DNA from: Gossypium raimondii
Lineage: Eukaryota; Streptophyta; Magnoliopsida; Malvales; Malvaceae
Assembly (NCBI RefSeq): GCF_025698545.1
Contig: NC_068575.1
Span: 50,415,980-50,479,979, forward strand
DNA: 64,000 nucleotides
Reading direction: 5' to 3'
The translations under genes were made by a program, and so were the position numbers. This document shows positions 21,999 to 34,153 of the stretch, piece by piece. Below the pieces are notes generated by a model, which saw only the letters and a program-made list of their open reading frames with translations, was not told where the DNA came from and did not search any database. Each line of letters begins with the position of its first letter. Position 1 is the first letter of the stretch.

Positions 21999-24942
21999 TC
22001 ATTCGACGGATACAGCACCAAGATCTTCATCCGACTCCTCATCTTCATCCTCCATGCTATCAATCTCTAAAAGCGATGCAGCTAGATTATTATTGCGAAT
22101 GTACTCTTGAAAAGCACTCGATAAAGCATAAGGTACCAGTCCATTTTCCAGATTTTCCGAAGCTTCGTCAAAGGCAAAAAAAGAAGAAGAACCACGATTC
22201 AGCCGCCCATACCTTCGGACAATGTCAGCAGGCTTTATAAGCTCAAGCTTATGCTCTGGGGTGTGTCTCTGGTTGAACCTGCCTGGAAGCTTCGGTCGAG
22301 TTTTAAAGCAATCTCCACAAAGGTCAAATCCTATTTTCTCTGTGCAATCCTTGCATTGGTATCTATCCCCGATTATTGGAGACATCTGCCAGTACAAACT
22401 CAAATATTAACAAACTCATTGCAGATTTTAATTAAAACCAAAAGGAAATAAATAAATATATAAGATTAGCAAAGCTTCATATTCTGCTAAGAAACTCTTT
22501 AAATACAAATTCAAATCTACTGCAAACTTAACTATGCCTTCATAACTTGCCTTGAATAAAATTCAAGCAATATTAATATACAGCAGATAGAAGTATCAAT
22601 TAGTTTAACTCTTCAAAGCAATAGAATCCTTCATCTTCATGCATTAGGTTAAGTAAAATGTTGCTTGAAATGCAGTGAACAAAATCCAACAAACACCGAG
22701 TTCTAAAGCATATAGAGAGCAACTTATCCTACGAAAGGGTCCCCTCCTCAAGAATAAAATCCTATTATTACAAATTTCCAATGCCGATAACTATCAATAG
22801 AAATTAACTAATTCATGGTAGAAAAAAAGAAGAAGAAAGGATACTAGCAAAAACAAGCATGTATATATATTTACAAATAATTTTAGTTAGGTAAAATAAA
22901 AACTAAAAGTGTTCTGAGAGGAAATAAAGGACGAAAGTTTTTAAAACTGTAGAATGGGCTATGTTATTTATAAGGATGAAATGAGAAACAGAAAAAACTA
23001 ATTATGAGCAAGCATGAAACCAAACTCAATTGAACTTTTAAAGAGACTAAATTGGTGTGGCTCCAGAACACACACATACATATGCACTCATATAAGAGAC
23101 AATAAGCAAAGCACTTACCCCACAAGCATCACAACCAACTCCTATATGTGTATGGGGGTGAGGCTCCCCTCCGGAGGGCAACTGGACAGGTGAGGAATCT
23201 TGTTTACCAGCTTCCGTCGAACCTAAAAATTTCAAACATAATAACTGCTCTAAAAATTGTGAACTCAAAAGTTGATGCAGCAGTATTGTAGTACGACCAG
23301 TTGGTCAGATTCTTTTCATGATCAATTTACCAACATGACTGAATAAGAAATTCTATATACATATATAATATGGATATTGAACTAGTAATGACATGCTTCA
23401 GTTTTAAGCTTAAAAAATGTGGCAATAAACCAAGCAGCACGAAAAAGGGTGGAACCAATAGTATTATACAGCTAACCACTAAATCAACGAAAATGTTAAA
23501 CTTGATAAACCTAGAACAAGATGGGATCAATGGCGCATTGAGACATACAAGTAGTTGGTTTCTCATGCTTGGAAGAAACTTGTTTGAGCTGAACAGCGTC
23601 TTTTCTCAGTGCATATTCTTTGGGAAAATTAGCCGCCAAAAACTGATCAAGTGTCAAGCAGACTTTTAAAGATCCCTTTGGATGCAAACATTGACAAACT
23701 TGACACCTAAGCATCTCATCAGGAGGGATGGCTATGCAAGTTTGACAATAAACTGCCAAAGAATAAATATAAGTTATAAATATCAGAAAACTGAGGCTTA
23801 ATGATGCAAATGTAAAGAAAAAAGAAGTAGTAGAGGAATACCATGGCCACAGTTAAGAACAATAGGACAAAAAAGCAATTGCTTGCAAGCAGTACAAAGC
23901 AGATCTGCAACTGAAACCTGATCATTTTCCTCCCTGGAAACACAAGACTGCTTTTGTCCAATCAGTACACTATGTTTCTCTTTGCCGGCAGAAGAATAGT
24001 CTGAAAGTGCGGAAGACTGCAACGAGCTTCTGAGGTGATTAATTTCTCCATCAGCCTCTGATTCACAAGCATGACGATTGAATTCCGGTGAGAAGTAGTC
24101 CAGTTTCTTTTCCTCATCTGTAGCAAAGATAATAAGTTTCATAATGTTGAACAGTATAGGTATAGTATTGCACTAGCTACAGTGAGAATAATCTCGAAAC
24201 TATCTACAATGATTCATCCCCACCACTAAAAAGTGTGGCAACATGAGCAGATTGTTCCAATGCAAAATTGAGTCACAGATTAGCCATAGGATAACTTCAT
24301 CAAATAAAATGTTCCCCTCTTAAAAGATTATGCTAAGTAGCAAAGCAAATATTTTAGTCGCCACTAAGCATAGCCATGAAAACATGAAAAATAAAAACAC
24401 CAAACTTACCGAGAACCTGCACTTCTCTTTTCTTATATGTAATGGGATATAATTTTAACAGCAAGAAGTGAAGCATTTCGCAGATGCTTGGAAAGTGAGA
24501 ATATGGATTTCTACAAACTGGACAATGAGACTCGTACCGAGAACTCATTGATCTATGAACACACCAGAAACACGATATATGACCACAATCTGCATATTTC
24601 GAGGGAACAAAGAAATTATTAAACTCATCAACAATAATAATTGAACATTAAAAAAATGAAATTCACAATTCTTTCTAGAAAACTAGCAAAAAGAAAAAAG
24701 AAAAAATCTTACGCAGAACGATGGGTTTGTAGAGAAGATCCCTAAAACAACATAAATGAAAAGAGAGCAGATTAGGTATTTTCCAAAAATCAAACGAAAG
24801 GATAAGATCACAAGAAACATTGAATTTATTTTATGGTAATCATAATTGCTTACAAACAAACGCAACAAACAAAATCGTCAGAAACTTGTTCAGCGTCAGG
24901 AGATTGATGATGTTCCATGGGAGAAGCTTGGAAGGAATCCAT
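21999..24942 (-). CDS. PRT1: E3 ubiquitin ligase, PRT1 type (N-degron pathway)
   Basis: Seven exons on the minus strand (24942-24854, 24741-24713, 24589-24410, 24117-23842, 23752-23549, 23222-23119, 22385-21999) give 422 aa; Arabidopsis PRT1 is about 410. Domain order matches PRT1. A first RING runs from about residue 26 (CCVCLDLLYKPIVL...CGH..CFWC...CPVC). A second RING follows in the middle (CTACKQLLFCPIVLNCGH, then VYCQTC and CQVC). A ZZ zinc finger comes near the C-terminus (GVGCDACG...YQCKDC...FDLCGDCF), then an acidic tail (MEDEDEESDEDLG). PRT1 is the plant E3 that recognises proteins with bulky aromatic N-terminal residues and marks them for the proteasome; the ZZ domain is the likely degron-binding part. 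The start is the first in-frame ATG, 75 nt before the first RING cysteine. The predicted leader contains a CCCA repeat whose complement can form a G-quadruplex. Confidence 0.93.
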
Positions 24943-24966
24943 GAATTCTCTTCCAGTCCGAGATTT

Positions 24967-24995
24967 GGTGGGTGGGTGGGTGGGTGGGTGGGTGG
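24967..24995 (+). repeat. GGGT tandem repeat in PRT1 leader, potential G-quadruplex
   Basis: Six GGG tracts separated by single T (70-72, 74-76, 78-80, 82-84, 86-88 and 90-92 in 249xx). This is the most stable class of parallel G-quadruplex sequence. It is on the + strand, which is the template for PRT1, and it starts only 25 bp upstream of the PRT1 ATG. The transcript would carry CCCA repeats. Confidence 0.9.
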
Positions 24996-25478
24996 CAAAA
25001 CACCAAATTGAACTCCTTTATAAACTCTCACCTTTCTTTCTTCTTCTTCCTTTTTACTTTTCAAACTATTTAATTGTATTCGAAAAACGGATCGATATAT
25101 ATATATATATATATCAGTTAAAGATTGATATTGCTTTGATGATTTAAGTAAATTCCAAATTCTGATTAATTAACCTTTTCTAAAAAATATCAGGAAAAAA
25201 ATTGAAAAACCTTTGACCGACATACTGATAATGCTGGATGTGGATATGGTCTTATTTTATTTCACAAGCTTAATCAACACAATGAATATTTAAATTATAC
25301 TCAATTCTTTTTATAAGAAGTAGTACTTAAAATATACATCCGTATTTAAAATAATAGTTAAATAATATTATGTTATTTAAATTATTTCGACCGTTAAAAA
25401 ATAAATTTAGCCAATCTTGATCATTTTAAAAAAAATATATTTAAAAATTTATAAACATATTAATCTCTTTTGTTATTC
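24996..25478. promoter_or_regulatory. PRT1 upstream region
   Basis: A pyrimidine-rich tract on the minus-strand reading (about 25020-25060, GAAGAAGAAGA-type) is typical of a plant 5' leader. A TA microsatellite at about 25094-25114 follows. The rest is AT-rich and runs into the 2.36-kb duplication at 25479. The transcription start cannot be fixed from sequence. Confidence 0.45.
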
Positions 25479-26989
25479 ATTCAAGATCACTAGTGATGAA
25501 ATGCTCATCAAACCGGTCCTAAAGTTGCTTGAACTGGACCGACTGATCAGACTAAGAATTAGTCAAGATATCGATTCGAAGAAGGGCATTGAACCACGAA
25601 CTAGTTGAACAGGTTTTTTTATTTTATTTTAGTTTTAATCAAACCAATGTCTTGATTGATTGGATCACCGGTCCAATTCTAAAAACATTATCCAAACCCA
25701 ATTTATGGCAACAAAACTCAAATTCTGGCGAGCTTCTATTCTTTAAACCTCGATTTTGATTTCAATTTCCTTCTCATCCTCAATTCAAAATCTATATATT
25801 ATTTTTCTTAAAAATAACTTTTTCCATTCTTTTCTATATATTTTGTATAATATTATTAATATTAGGTGAATTTTATAATAAAAATAGATAAAATATGAAA
25901 TCCAAATAAAAAAAAAGAAGTTGAATAAAAATTGGTAAGAGGATTAAAAAATCGATTAGTTAAAAAGTGCATTAAAAGAGAGAAAGAATCGTGGGGAGTG
26001 AGAGTGTAAAAAAAAAGTAAAAGTGTTACATTTGTAATGTAAATTCAGAAAAATGAAAATGAAAAAATTCATTGGAATTTGAGTTTTGTGTTTTAGATGA
26101 GTTTTTTTAATGGACTCTTGAATTTTGTATGAATATTTTTATAAATTTGTTTAAATTTTTTAAGGAAATAATAGTTTTTTTGAATTTTTAGTTAAAAATT
26201 TCAAGTGATACAAGATGAATTGTTTAGAGAATATTTTAACGAATGAGTAATTTAGGTAATAAAGTATAGTTCTAATACCACTTGTGATAAAAAAATTTAG
26301 ATATCAACTTAAGAAAATGAGTGTGGTTTAAGTGACATTTTGTGATTTAAAACTATTTTATAAGTAATATCATGAGAAAAATAAAAAATATATTTAAAAT
26401 ATCTATAAATATAAAATTATAAAAATCAAAATAGTTGTATAAAAAATTATAAAAGAATTTAAAATTATAAACAAATTACAAAAACTTAAAAGATAATTAT
26501 AAATTGTGAAAATATTAAATAATTTCCAAAAGAGAGATTTAAAATTAACCAAAATTATCAAAAATCAAAAGAATTTAAAACTTTCAAAATAATTTAGAAA
26601 GTTAAAAAAACTAAAAAATCAAAAGATAATTATGAAAAGAATCAAAAACAAATTCTTAAAATTATAAAATAAAATAATCCTTGCAAGTTTTAACCACATT
26701 CCATTCATTCAAAAGGATGTTAAAATACTTTTTTTTTTTTTGTTGGAACAAAAGAATATTAAGGTTTTGCATTGAAAAGGGCATGAATAAATTCCTTGTT
26801 TTTGTATGTGTTATCTCTGGACTGGTTTTGCTGCTTCCAATTTCATCTTTTTCATTAATGGCAGTTTTATGGGGGTGGAGGATGCCTATTTGCTTCTTAT
26901 TCCCGAACATTCTTACTTTTTATTTCTGCCACCATAATATTTTTAAAATTATAATTATTCTCAATTTTGATATTATTAGTTGAGAGACG

Positions 26990-27222
26990 GGGTCGCATGG
27001 GCGAAGCCAGAATAATATTTTAAGGGACCGAATGAAATTTTAATTTTTTATAGTCTATATTTTTATAATTTTTAAAGAATCAAATCAAATTTTTATAATT
27101 TTAGGGGAGGCCAAAGTGTAATTTTACTTTTACTAATTTAAAATTTAAGAGCCTCAATAATAATTTTCTATTTTAGGGGAGGTCGGGGCCCCTACCAGCC
27201 CCCCTAGATTCGCCTCTGGGCC
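26990..27222. mobile_element. MITE-like insert in duplication unit 1
   Basis: The left edge (GGGCGAAGCCAGA) and the inverted right edge (CAGAGGCGAATCTAGG) are imperfect inverted repeats. Inside are 'AGGGGAGGCC' and 'AGGGGAGGTCGGGGCCCC' patches seen in many plant MITE families. It is non-coding. The matching copy lies in unit 2 at about 29350-29581, where the left edge is more decayed. Confidence 0.45.
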
Positions 27223-27273
27223 TCGATATTTTAGCATTTAAATTTGAGTCTTATTATAAACAAATGCAAATGT

Positions 27274-27840
27274 TGTAACAACCTGTTTTCAAATGAAATC
27301 GAACAGTGGTTTCGAGACTACAAATCCAAGTCGGAGAAAATTTTATTTTATTATTATTTTATGGTTTACAATATGATAGAAATATCGTATAAAAATTTCG
27401 TTAAGAAATTTTACCGCTTATATGTCTAATTTGATAAAGATGACTAAATTGCATAAAGTGCAAAAGTTGAATTTTAGTAGCTAAAGGGACTAAAAGCTAT
27501 AGAATTTTAAATTGGAGGTCTTTATATAGCAAATAGACCATTTAGAGTAGTTAGTGGATAAGCATGATTATTCATCATTGAAATTTAATAACTTATTAAG
27601 GTTAATTTTGGAAATTTTAAAGATTTAGGTGATGATAATAATTATTTTATTATATTATCATCCATTCTCATTATCTTTACCAAAAAAAAAGATGAAAACC
27701 TTAGTCATGGAAGCTTAAGTTTTTAGGAAGTTTATTTTGCTAATTTAGATCTAGATAGACCTCGTATGAACTAGATCGAGGTAAAGAGAAAATATCGTTT
27801 AGTTGCCTCCGTATCTACATACATTTATCGAGGTAAGTTT
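27274..27840 (+). repeat. Truncated gypsy-type LTR, left 567 bp
   Basis: It begins TGTAACAACCTG and stops abruptly at the duplication breakpoint. It is the left end of the LTR at 29635 copied by the tandem duplication, so it is not an independent insertion. It has no right end. Confidence 0.85.
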
Positions 27841-30207
27841 ATTCAAGATCACTAGTGATGAAATGCTCATCAAACCGGTCCTAAAGTTGCTTGAACTGGA
27901 CCGATCGATCGACTAAGAATTAGTCAAGATATCGATTCAAGAAGGGCATTGAACCACGAACTAGTTGAATGGTTTTTTATTTTATTTTAGTTTTAATCAA
28001 ACCAATGTCTTGATTGATTGGATCACCGGTCCAATTCTAAAACATTATCCAAACCCAATTTATGGCAACAAAACTCAAATTTCAAGAGCTTCTATTCTTT
28101 AAACCTCGATTTTGATTTCAATTTCCTTCTCATCCTCAATTCAAAATCTATATATTATTTTTCTTAAAATAACTTTTTCCATTCTTTTCTATATATTTTG
28201 TATAATATTATTAATATTAGGTGAATTTTATAATAAAAATAGATAAAATATGAAATCCAAATAAAAAAAAAGAAGTTGAATAAAAATTGGTAAGAGGATT
28301 AAAAAAATCGATTAGTTAAAAAAGTGCATTAAAAGAGAGAAAGAATCGTGGGGAGTGAGAGTGTAAAAAAAAAGTAAAAGTGTTACATTTGTAATGTAAA
28401 TTCAGAAAAATGAAAATGAAAAATTCATTGGAATTTGAGTTTTGTGTTTTAGATGAGTTTTTTTAATGGACTCTTGAATTTTTGTATGAATATTTTTATA
28501 AATTTGTTTAAATTTTTTAAGGAAATAATAGTTTTTTTGAATTTTTAGTTAAAAATTTCAAGTGATACAAGATGAATTGTTTAGAGAATATTTTAACGAA
28601 TGAGTAATTTAGGTAATAAAGTATAGTTCTAATACCACTTGTGATAAAAAAATTTAGATATCAACTTAAGAAAATGAGTGTGGTTTAAGTGACATTTTGT
28701 GATTTAAAACTATTTTATAAGTAATATCAGTGAGAAAAATAAAAATATATTTAAAATATCTATAAATATAAAATTATAAAAATCAAAATAGTTGTATAAA
28801 AATTATAAAAGAATTTAAAATTATAAACAAATTACAAAAACTTAAAAGATAATTATAAATTGTGAAAATATTAAATAATTTCCAAAAGAGAGATTTAAAA
28901 TTAACCAAAATTATCAAAAATCAAAAGAATTTAAAACTTTCAAAATAATTTAGAAAGTTAAAAAAACTAAAAAATCAAAAGATAATTATGAAAAGAATCA
29001 AAAAACAAATTCTTAAAATTATAAAATAAAATAATCCTTGCAAGTTTTAACCACATTCCATTCATTCAAAAGGATGTTAAAATACTTTTTTTTTTTTTTT
29101 TTTGTTGGAACAAAAGAATATTAAGGTTTTGCATTGAAAAGGGCATGAATAAATTCCTTGTTTTTGTATGTGTTATCTCTGGACTGGTTTTGCTGCTTCC
29201 AATTTCATCTTTTTCATTAATGGCAGTTTTATGGGGGTGGAGGATGCCTATTTGCTTCTTATTCCCGAACATTCTTACTTTTTATTTCTGCCACCATAAT
29301 ATTTTTAAAATTATAATTATTCTCAATTTTGATATTATTAGTTGAGAGACGGGAAATTATGGGCTAAGCAGAATAATATTTTAAGGGACCGAATGAAATT
29401 TTAATTTTTATAGTCTATATTTTTATAATTTTTAAAGAATCAAATCAAATTTTTATAATTTTAGGGGAGGCCAAAGTGTAATTTTACTTTTACTAATTTA
29501 AAATTTAAGAGCCTCAATAATAATTTTCTATTTTAGGGGAGGTCGGGGCCCCTACCAGCCCCCCTAGATTCGCCTCTGGGGCCTCGATATTTTAGCATTT
29601 AAATTTGAGTCTTATTATAAACAAATGCAAATGTTGTAACAACCTGTTTTCAGTGAAATCGGAACAGTGGTTTCGAGACTACAAATCCGAAGTCGGAGAA
29701 AATTTTATTTTATTATTATTTTATGGTTTACAATATGATAGAAATATCGTATAAAAATTTCGTTAAGAAATTTTACCGTTTATATGTCTAATTTGATAAA
29801 GATGACTAAATTGCATAAAGTGCAAAAGTTGAATTTTAGTAGCTAAAGGGACTAAAAGCTATAGAATTTTAAATTGGAGGTCTTTATATAGCAAATAGAC
29901 CATTTAGAGTAGTTAGTGGATAAGCATGATTATTCATCATTGAAATTTAATAACTTATTAAGGTTAATTTTGGAAATTTTAAAGATTTAGGTGATGATAA
30001 TAATTATTTTATTATATTATCATCCATTCTCATTATCTTTACCAAAAAAAAAAAAGATGAAAACCTTAGTCATGGAAGCTTAAGTTTTTAGGAAGTTTAT
30101 TTTGCTAATTTAGATCTAGATAGACCTCGTACAGAACTAGATCGAGGTAAAGAGAAAATATCAGTTTAGTTGCCTCCGTATCTACATACATTTATCGAGG
30201 TAAGTTT
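27841..30207 (+). repeat. 2.36-kb direct duplication, unit 2
   Basis: Second copy, continuing without break into the rest of the LTR at 30208. Because this copy holds the junction with the complete LTR while unit 1 holds a truncated one, the LTR was in place before the duplication took place. Confidence 0.92.
29630..29634 (+). other. Target-site duplication AATGT, left copy
   Basis: AATGT directly before the LTR start and again at 36491-36495 directly after its end. Five bases is the expected length for LTR retrotransposon integration. Confidence 0.85.
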
Positions 30208-30373
30208 GTATAATTAAATTGTACATTAATATGTGCTTAATTGATTTGTTGTTTGTGAATTATACAATTGCCATGAATAAATACCGATTGTATATCTGAC
30301 AATTACCGAGTCTCGTTTGAACCGTAAGAATTCGTAAGATACAAATGACAATGTCATTAGAGTTACCGATATG

Positions 30374-30556
30374 TGTTAGAGTAAATGTTAAAGCATTTGT
30401 TTAGTTAATAGTTGGTTGAAAAGTTCAGGTTAGTTGAAGTCGGTTGTAGTCTGTTGAGGTAGTTAAGTACGTTGCCAGTGATTTGTGTATAAATGCATGT
30501 ACTGCTATTGAATTGATAGAATGAAAAAAGATGAGCATTCAGTATTCAGTTTAACA
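30374..30556 (+). repeat. Copia 5' LTR, 183 bp
   Basis: Ends TG...CA. Compared with the 3' LTR I count seven substitutions and one small indel where the 5' copy has ATTCAG twice. A TATAAAT motif lies near 30490. It is unusually short for an LTR. Confidence 0.9.
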
Positions 30557-30565
30557 TGGTATCAG
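30557..30565 (+). other. Primer-binding site (initiator Met tRNA)
   Basis: TGGTATCAG directly after the 5' LTR, complementary to the 3' end of plant initiator methionine tRNA. The match then breaks down. Confidence 0.8.
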
Positions 30566-30596
30566 TTGTTACATTTTTTTTCCTGGGGTTAGTTTC

Positions 30597-30845
30597 TTGA
30601 GTTTATTTGGTTTTTCATGGCGTTGCCTTCTAGTCTGTCAGCTATGTGGGAAGCCTGGTCATCTTGTTGATAGATGCTATTATAGATTTGATTCTTCATA
30701 TAAGAATATAGGGTACAGACCGTCTATGCCTCTACAAGCAAATCTTTGTATGTTTTGGCCTGGTTCTCCAGTGTTACTTTGGATGCTAATTTCAGTCCGT
30801 CGTCAGGTTGGTTTGGTTCTTCTCCACCAATTAACAGCTAGCTAA
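30597..30845 (+). pseudogene. Copia gag remnant with zinc knuckle
   Basis: The frame contains CQLCGKPGHLVDRC (from about 30636), the CX2CX4HX4C zinc knuckle of the nucleocapsid, followed by the copia linker DSSYKN. Nearly all of the upstream gag is missing: only about 70 bp separate the primer-binding site from this motif, where complete relatives have about 1 kb. This is an internal deletion. A frame break follows before the integrase part. Confidence 0.75.
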
Positions 30846-30949
30846 TCCGTTTGTTCATAATGCTTCACAATTTGGCAATTCTTCTTCAGCTGCTCCCTCG
30901 TCTCAGGCGTATCTTGCAACTCCTGCAATAGTGGCAGATAATGCATAGT

Positions 30950-33900
30950 ATCCTAACTCAGGTGCTACTCACCACCTCACGAATTCTGCTGCTTCTGTAG
31001 GTGAAAATGTGAATTACAATGGTCCAGGTAAAGTATATGTTGGCAATGGTTCTGCTCTTCCAGTTATGCTTACTGGTCAATCATCGTTGCTAACTCGATC
31101 GCGACCTTTGATCATGCGATCCTTATTATTTGTACCTGGCATAACAAAAAAATCTGTTGTCTGTATCCAAATTTACTAGAGATAATCAAGTGATATTTGA
31201 ATTTTATCCTACACAGTGCCTAGTTCGTGACCTAAAGACTAAGGAAGTTCTTGTTCGAGGCACGATGCATGATGGGCTGTACAAGTTAAGCTTGAATAAT
31301 TGCTCATCAACAGTGGTGTCCTCTGACTCAGCTCAATGTTTCCATACTACGATCACAGTGCCATTGAGTATTTAGCATGCTAGATTAGGTCATCCATGTA
31401 ATGAGACACTTAAGAAGGCTTTGAAACAATGTAATATACCGTTTGATGCAAATAAAGGTTTTCATTGCTGCATCTCCTGTCACTTAGGGAAGGAGCATAA
31501 GCAACCGTTTAACTTGTCTTTCTCTGAGTATGCTATGCCCTTACAACTGGTGGTTGCTGATGTTTGGGGACCAGCTCCAGTTTACTCAAATGGTTTTCAG
31601 TATTATGTTGCATTTGCTTATGCTTATTCTAGATATACCTAGGTCTATTTTCTGCAGAGAAAGTCAGAAGTTTCTAGTGTTTTTCCTCATTTTCATAGAC
31701 AAGTTGAAAGAATGCTTGGGTTTAAACTTAAATCCTTGCAAATGGATAGAGGAGGAGAGTTTCAAGTGTTGAAGAGTATCTGTCTCAACAGGGAATTGTC
31801 CAACGTTTTACATGTCCATATACCTCAGAGCAAAATGGACTAGTTGAGCGCAAACATCGTCAAATTGTCGAAGTTGGTCTCTCTATACTGGCTCATGCGT
31901 CTATGCCTGTCAGCTACTAGAATGATGCTTTCAGCAGTGCTATTCATTTAATAAACCGGCTACCACCATCTCCTTTGGGTGTTTCGCCATATGAAAAGTT
32001 GTTTCAAAAGTTACTAGCATATTCATTGTTTCAAGTTTTTGGATGCCTATGTTTTCTGAATCTTCGACCTTACAACAAGTCCAAGCTGCAATATAGGTCG
32101 ACGCCATGCACATTTTTGGGGTACTCTCAATGTCATCAAGGGTATAGGTGTCAAGCTAGCAACGATAGAATATATGTGCCACGTCATATGACATTTCATG
32201 AGATTGAGTTTCCTTTCAAAACTCTTAGTTCAAAGTCAGTGCATCCAACATCATCTTTGCGGTTTAGTTCCAAGCTACTTGTTGTGCCCTCAACCAGTCC
32301 AGCACATGTTGTTTCAACTGCTTCAACTACTCCAGTGCCTGCAGTCAATTTTGCTAGATCATTAAATACGAGTTCTGAGCCTCAAGTTACTTGTCCAGTG
32401 TCATCTCTAAGTGTCAGTACCAGCACTGATGGTCTGGTTCTGTTGCACCACACGTGTCACCTCCACCACCCTCTGCTCTTGTTAATTCACATGCAATGGT
32501 TATGCGTAGCAAGGCGGGTGTTCTTAAACCTAAGGTATACTTAAGTAAAACAGATTATACGACATATGAGGTCCCTATTACTATTTATGAAGTAATGCAA
32601 AAGCAATGTTGGCAAGAATCGGTTCATAAGGAGTTATAGACACTTCTCCAAAATAAGACATGGACGCTTTGCCCTCCACCTGCTCATCGGAAAATCATTG
32701 GCTGTAAATGGCTATTTAGAGTAAAAAAGAAGGCTGATGGGACAGTGGATAGGTATAAGGCACGATTGGTGGCTAAAGGATTTTCGCAGCATGCAAGTGT
32801 TGATTTTCGTGATATTTTTAGTCCAGTAGTTAAAGCAACGACTATACAAACTGTCCTTACCATTGTTGTCGTGAAGGGCTGGTCGTTAAGACAGGTTGAT
32901 GTGAATAACGCTTTTCTTAATAGAGAATTAACAGAAGAAATATATATGGAACAACCACCTGGATTTGAAGTAGCTAAAGACAATGGTCAGTAATTAGTTT
33001 GTCGTTTAAACAAAGCCTTGTATAGACTAAGGCAGGCTCCTCGTGTATAGTTTCAAACACTGAAACAATATCTAGTAGAAAACTTGAGGTTTCGAGCTTC
33101 GAAAGCTGATCCTTCGTTGTTTATTCGAACCTCCTCTGGGCAGTTGCTTTTACTTATGGCTTATGTGGATGACATAGTTGTAACAGGAAGCTCGGTTGCA
33201 GATGTAGACAAAGTGATTCGACAGCTTCATGATAAGTTTGCCCTTAAAGACATGGGTCAACTCAATTTCTTCTTAGGTATTGAAGTTCAACATGTGTCTA
33301 AGGAAATTTTGCTTAGTCAAAAGAAGTATATTTCAGTGATACTTCAAAAGATAGGAATGATGATAAAGATCACACCTACACCCATGGTCAAGACTCCAAA
33401 ATCGGTTCGCGCTGCATGCGATCCACCGCTTGTTGATGGTCATTTGTATCGGAGTGTTGTTGCCATGCTTTAATGCTTGTGTATTACACGTCCAGACTTA
33501 GCTTTTTGTGTTAACAAACTAAGTCAGTTTATGAACTTTCCGAGTGACACATATTGGAAGGTTGTTAAGCGAGTGTTGAGGTATTTTGTAGGGACAATAG
33601 ATCATGGTTTGTTCCTCACGAATGAGATGTTTGAGCTGGTGTGTTATTCTGATACTGACTGGGCTACTTCTATTGAAGATCGACGTTCAACCACAAGGTA
33701 TGTTGAGTATCTAGGGTCCAATCCGATTGCTTGGTGTTCCAAAAAGTAAGTCATTGTATCTATGTCCTCACATGAAGCAGAGTATCATAGTTTAGCTAAT
33801 TGTGTGTCAGAGCTACTGTGGGTTAAATAATTGCTGGATGAAATTGGTTTGCCACATTGTCAGACACCAGTGGTCTGGTGTGATAATACTTCTATAGTCA

Positions 33901-34080
33901 CCATGGCTGCCAATCCAACACACCATGCTAGAATGAAGCATGTAGAGATTAATCACCATTTTGTACGAGAGAAGGTACTTGATGGTGTTTTACAGGTCAA
34001 CTTTGTGCCATCTATAAAGTAAGTTACTGACGTTCTCACAAAACCTCTTCCACCAACACAGTTTACTGCTTTTCGATGAG
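30950..34080 (+). pseudogene. Copia pol remnant: protease, integrase, RT, RNase H
   Basis: In order: a degraded protease region with a GATHHLT-like motif near 30961; the integrase zinc-binding region (ARLGHP...CISCHLGKEHK, 31379-31503); catalytic-core pieces (VVADVWGPA near 31552, QMDRGGEF near 31741, NGLVERKH near 31836); a Pro/Ser/Thr-rich linker; reverse transcriptase (from KWLFRVKKKADG near 32708, with VDVNNAFLNREL, PPGFE and the active site AYVDDIV at about 33160-33180); and RNase H (CYSDTDWA near 33650, SHEAEYHSLA near 33770, WCDNTSI near 33870, LTKPLPP near 34034). At least eight in-frame stops or shifts interrupt it, for example near 31374, 31642, 31918, 32638, 32991, 33050, 33474, 33750 and 34022. 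It is non-functional. Confidence 0.9.
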
Positions 34081-34153
34081 ACTTGCAAGTTTGTTCTAGT
34101 GCCTTTGATGATGTTTTTTTCAAGTTTAATTTTTCCAATAAAATCGGGAGAAT

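Larger units (their letters stand above)
25479..27840 (+). repeat. 2.36-kb direct duplication, unit 1
   Basis: It starts ATTCAAGATCACTAGTGATG and ends ATCGAGGTAAGTTT. The same sequence follows immediately at 27841-30207 with scattered single-base differences and homopolymer-length changes (for example a T run of 12 against 17). The unit contains about 1.5 kb of unassigned AT-rich DNA, a MITE-like segment, and the first 567 bp of a gypsy-type LTR (27274-27840). A 66-codon frame (26785-26983) is preserved in both copies, but the copies are too alike for this to indicate selection. Confidence 0.92.

Noticed and set aside
24580-24589. Broken first RING of PRT1 because LHCGH replaces a more usual L(S/P)CGH
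   Set aside because: The zinc ligands are all present; the residue before CGH varies in the family and the splice phase is correct.
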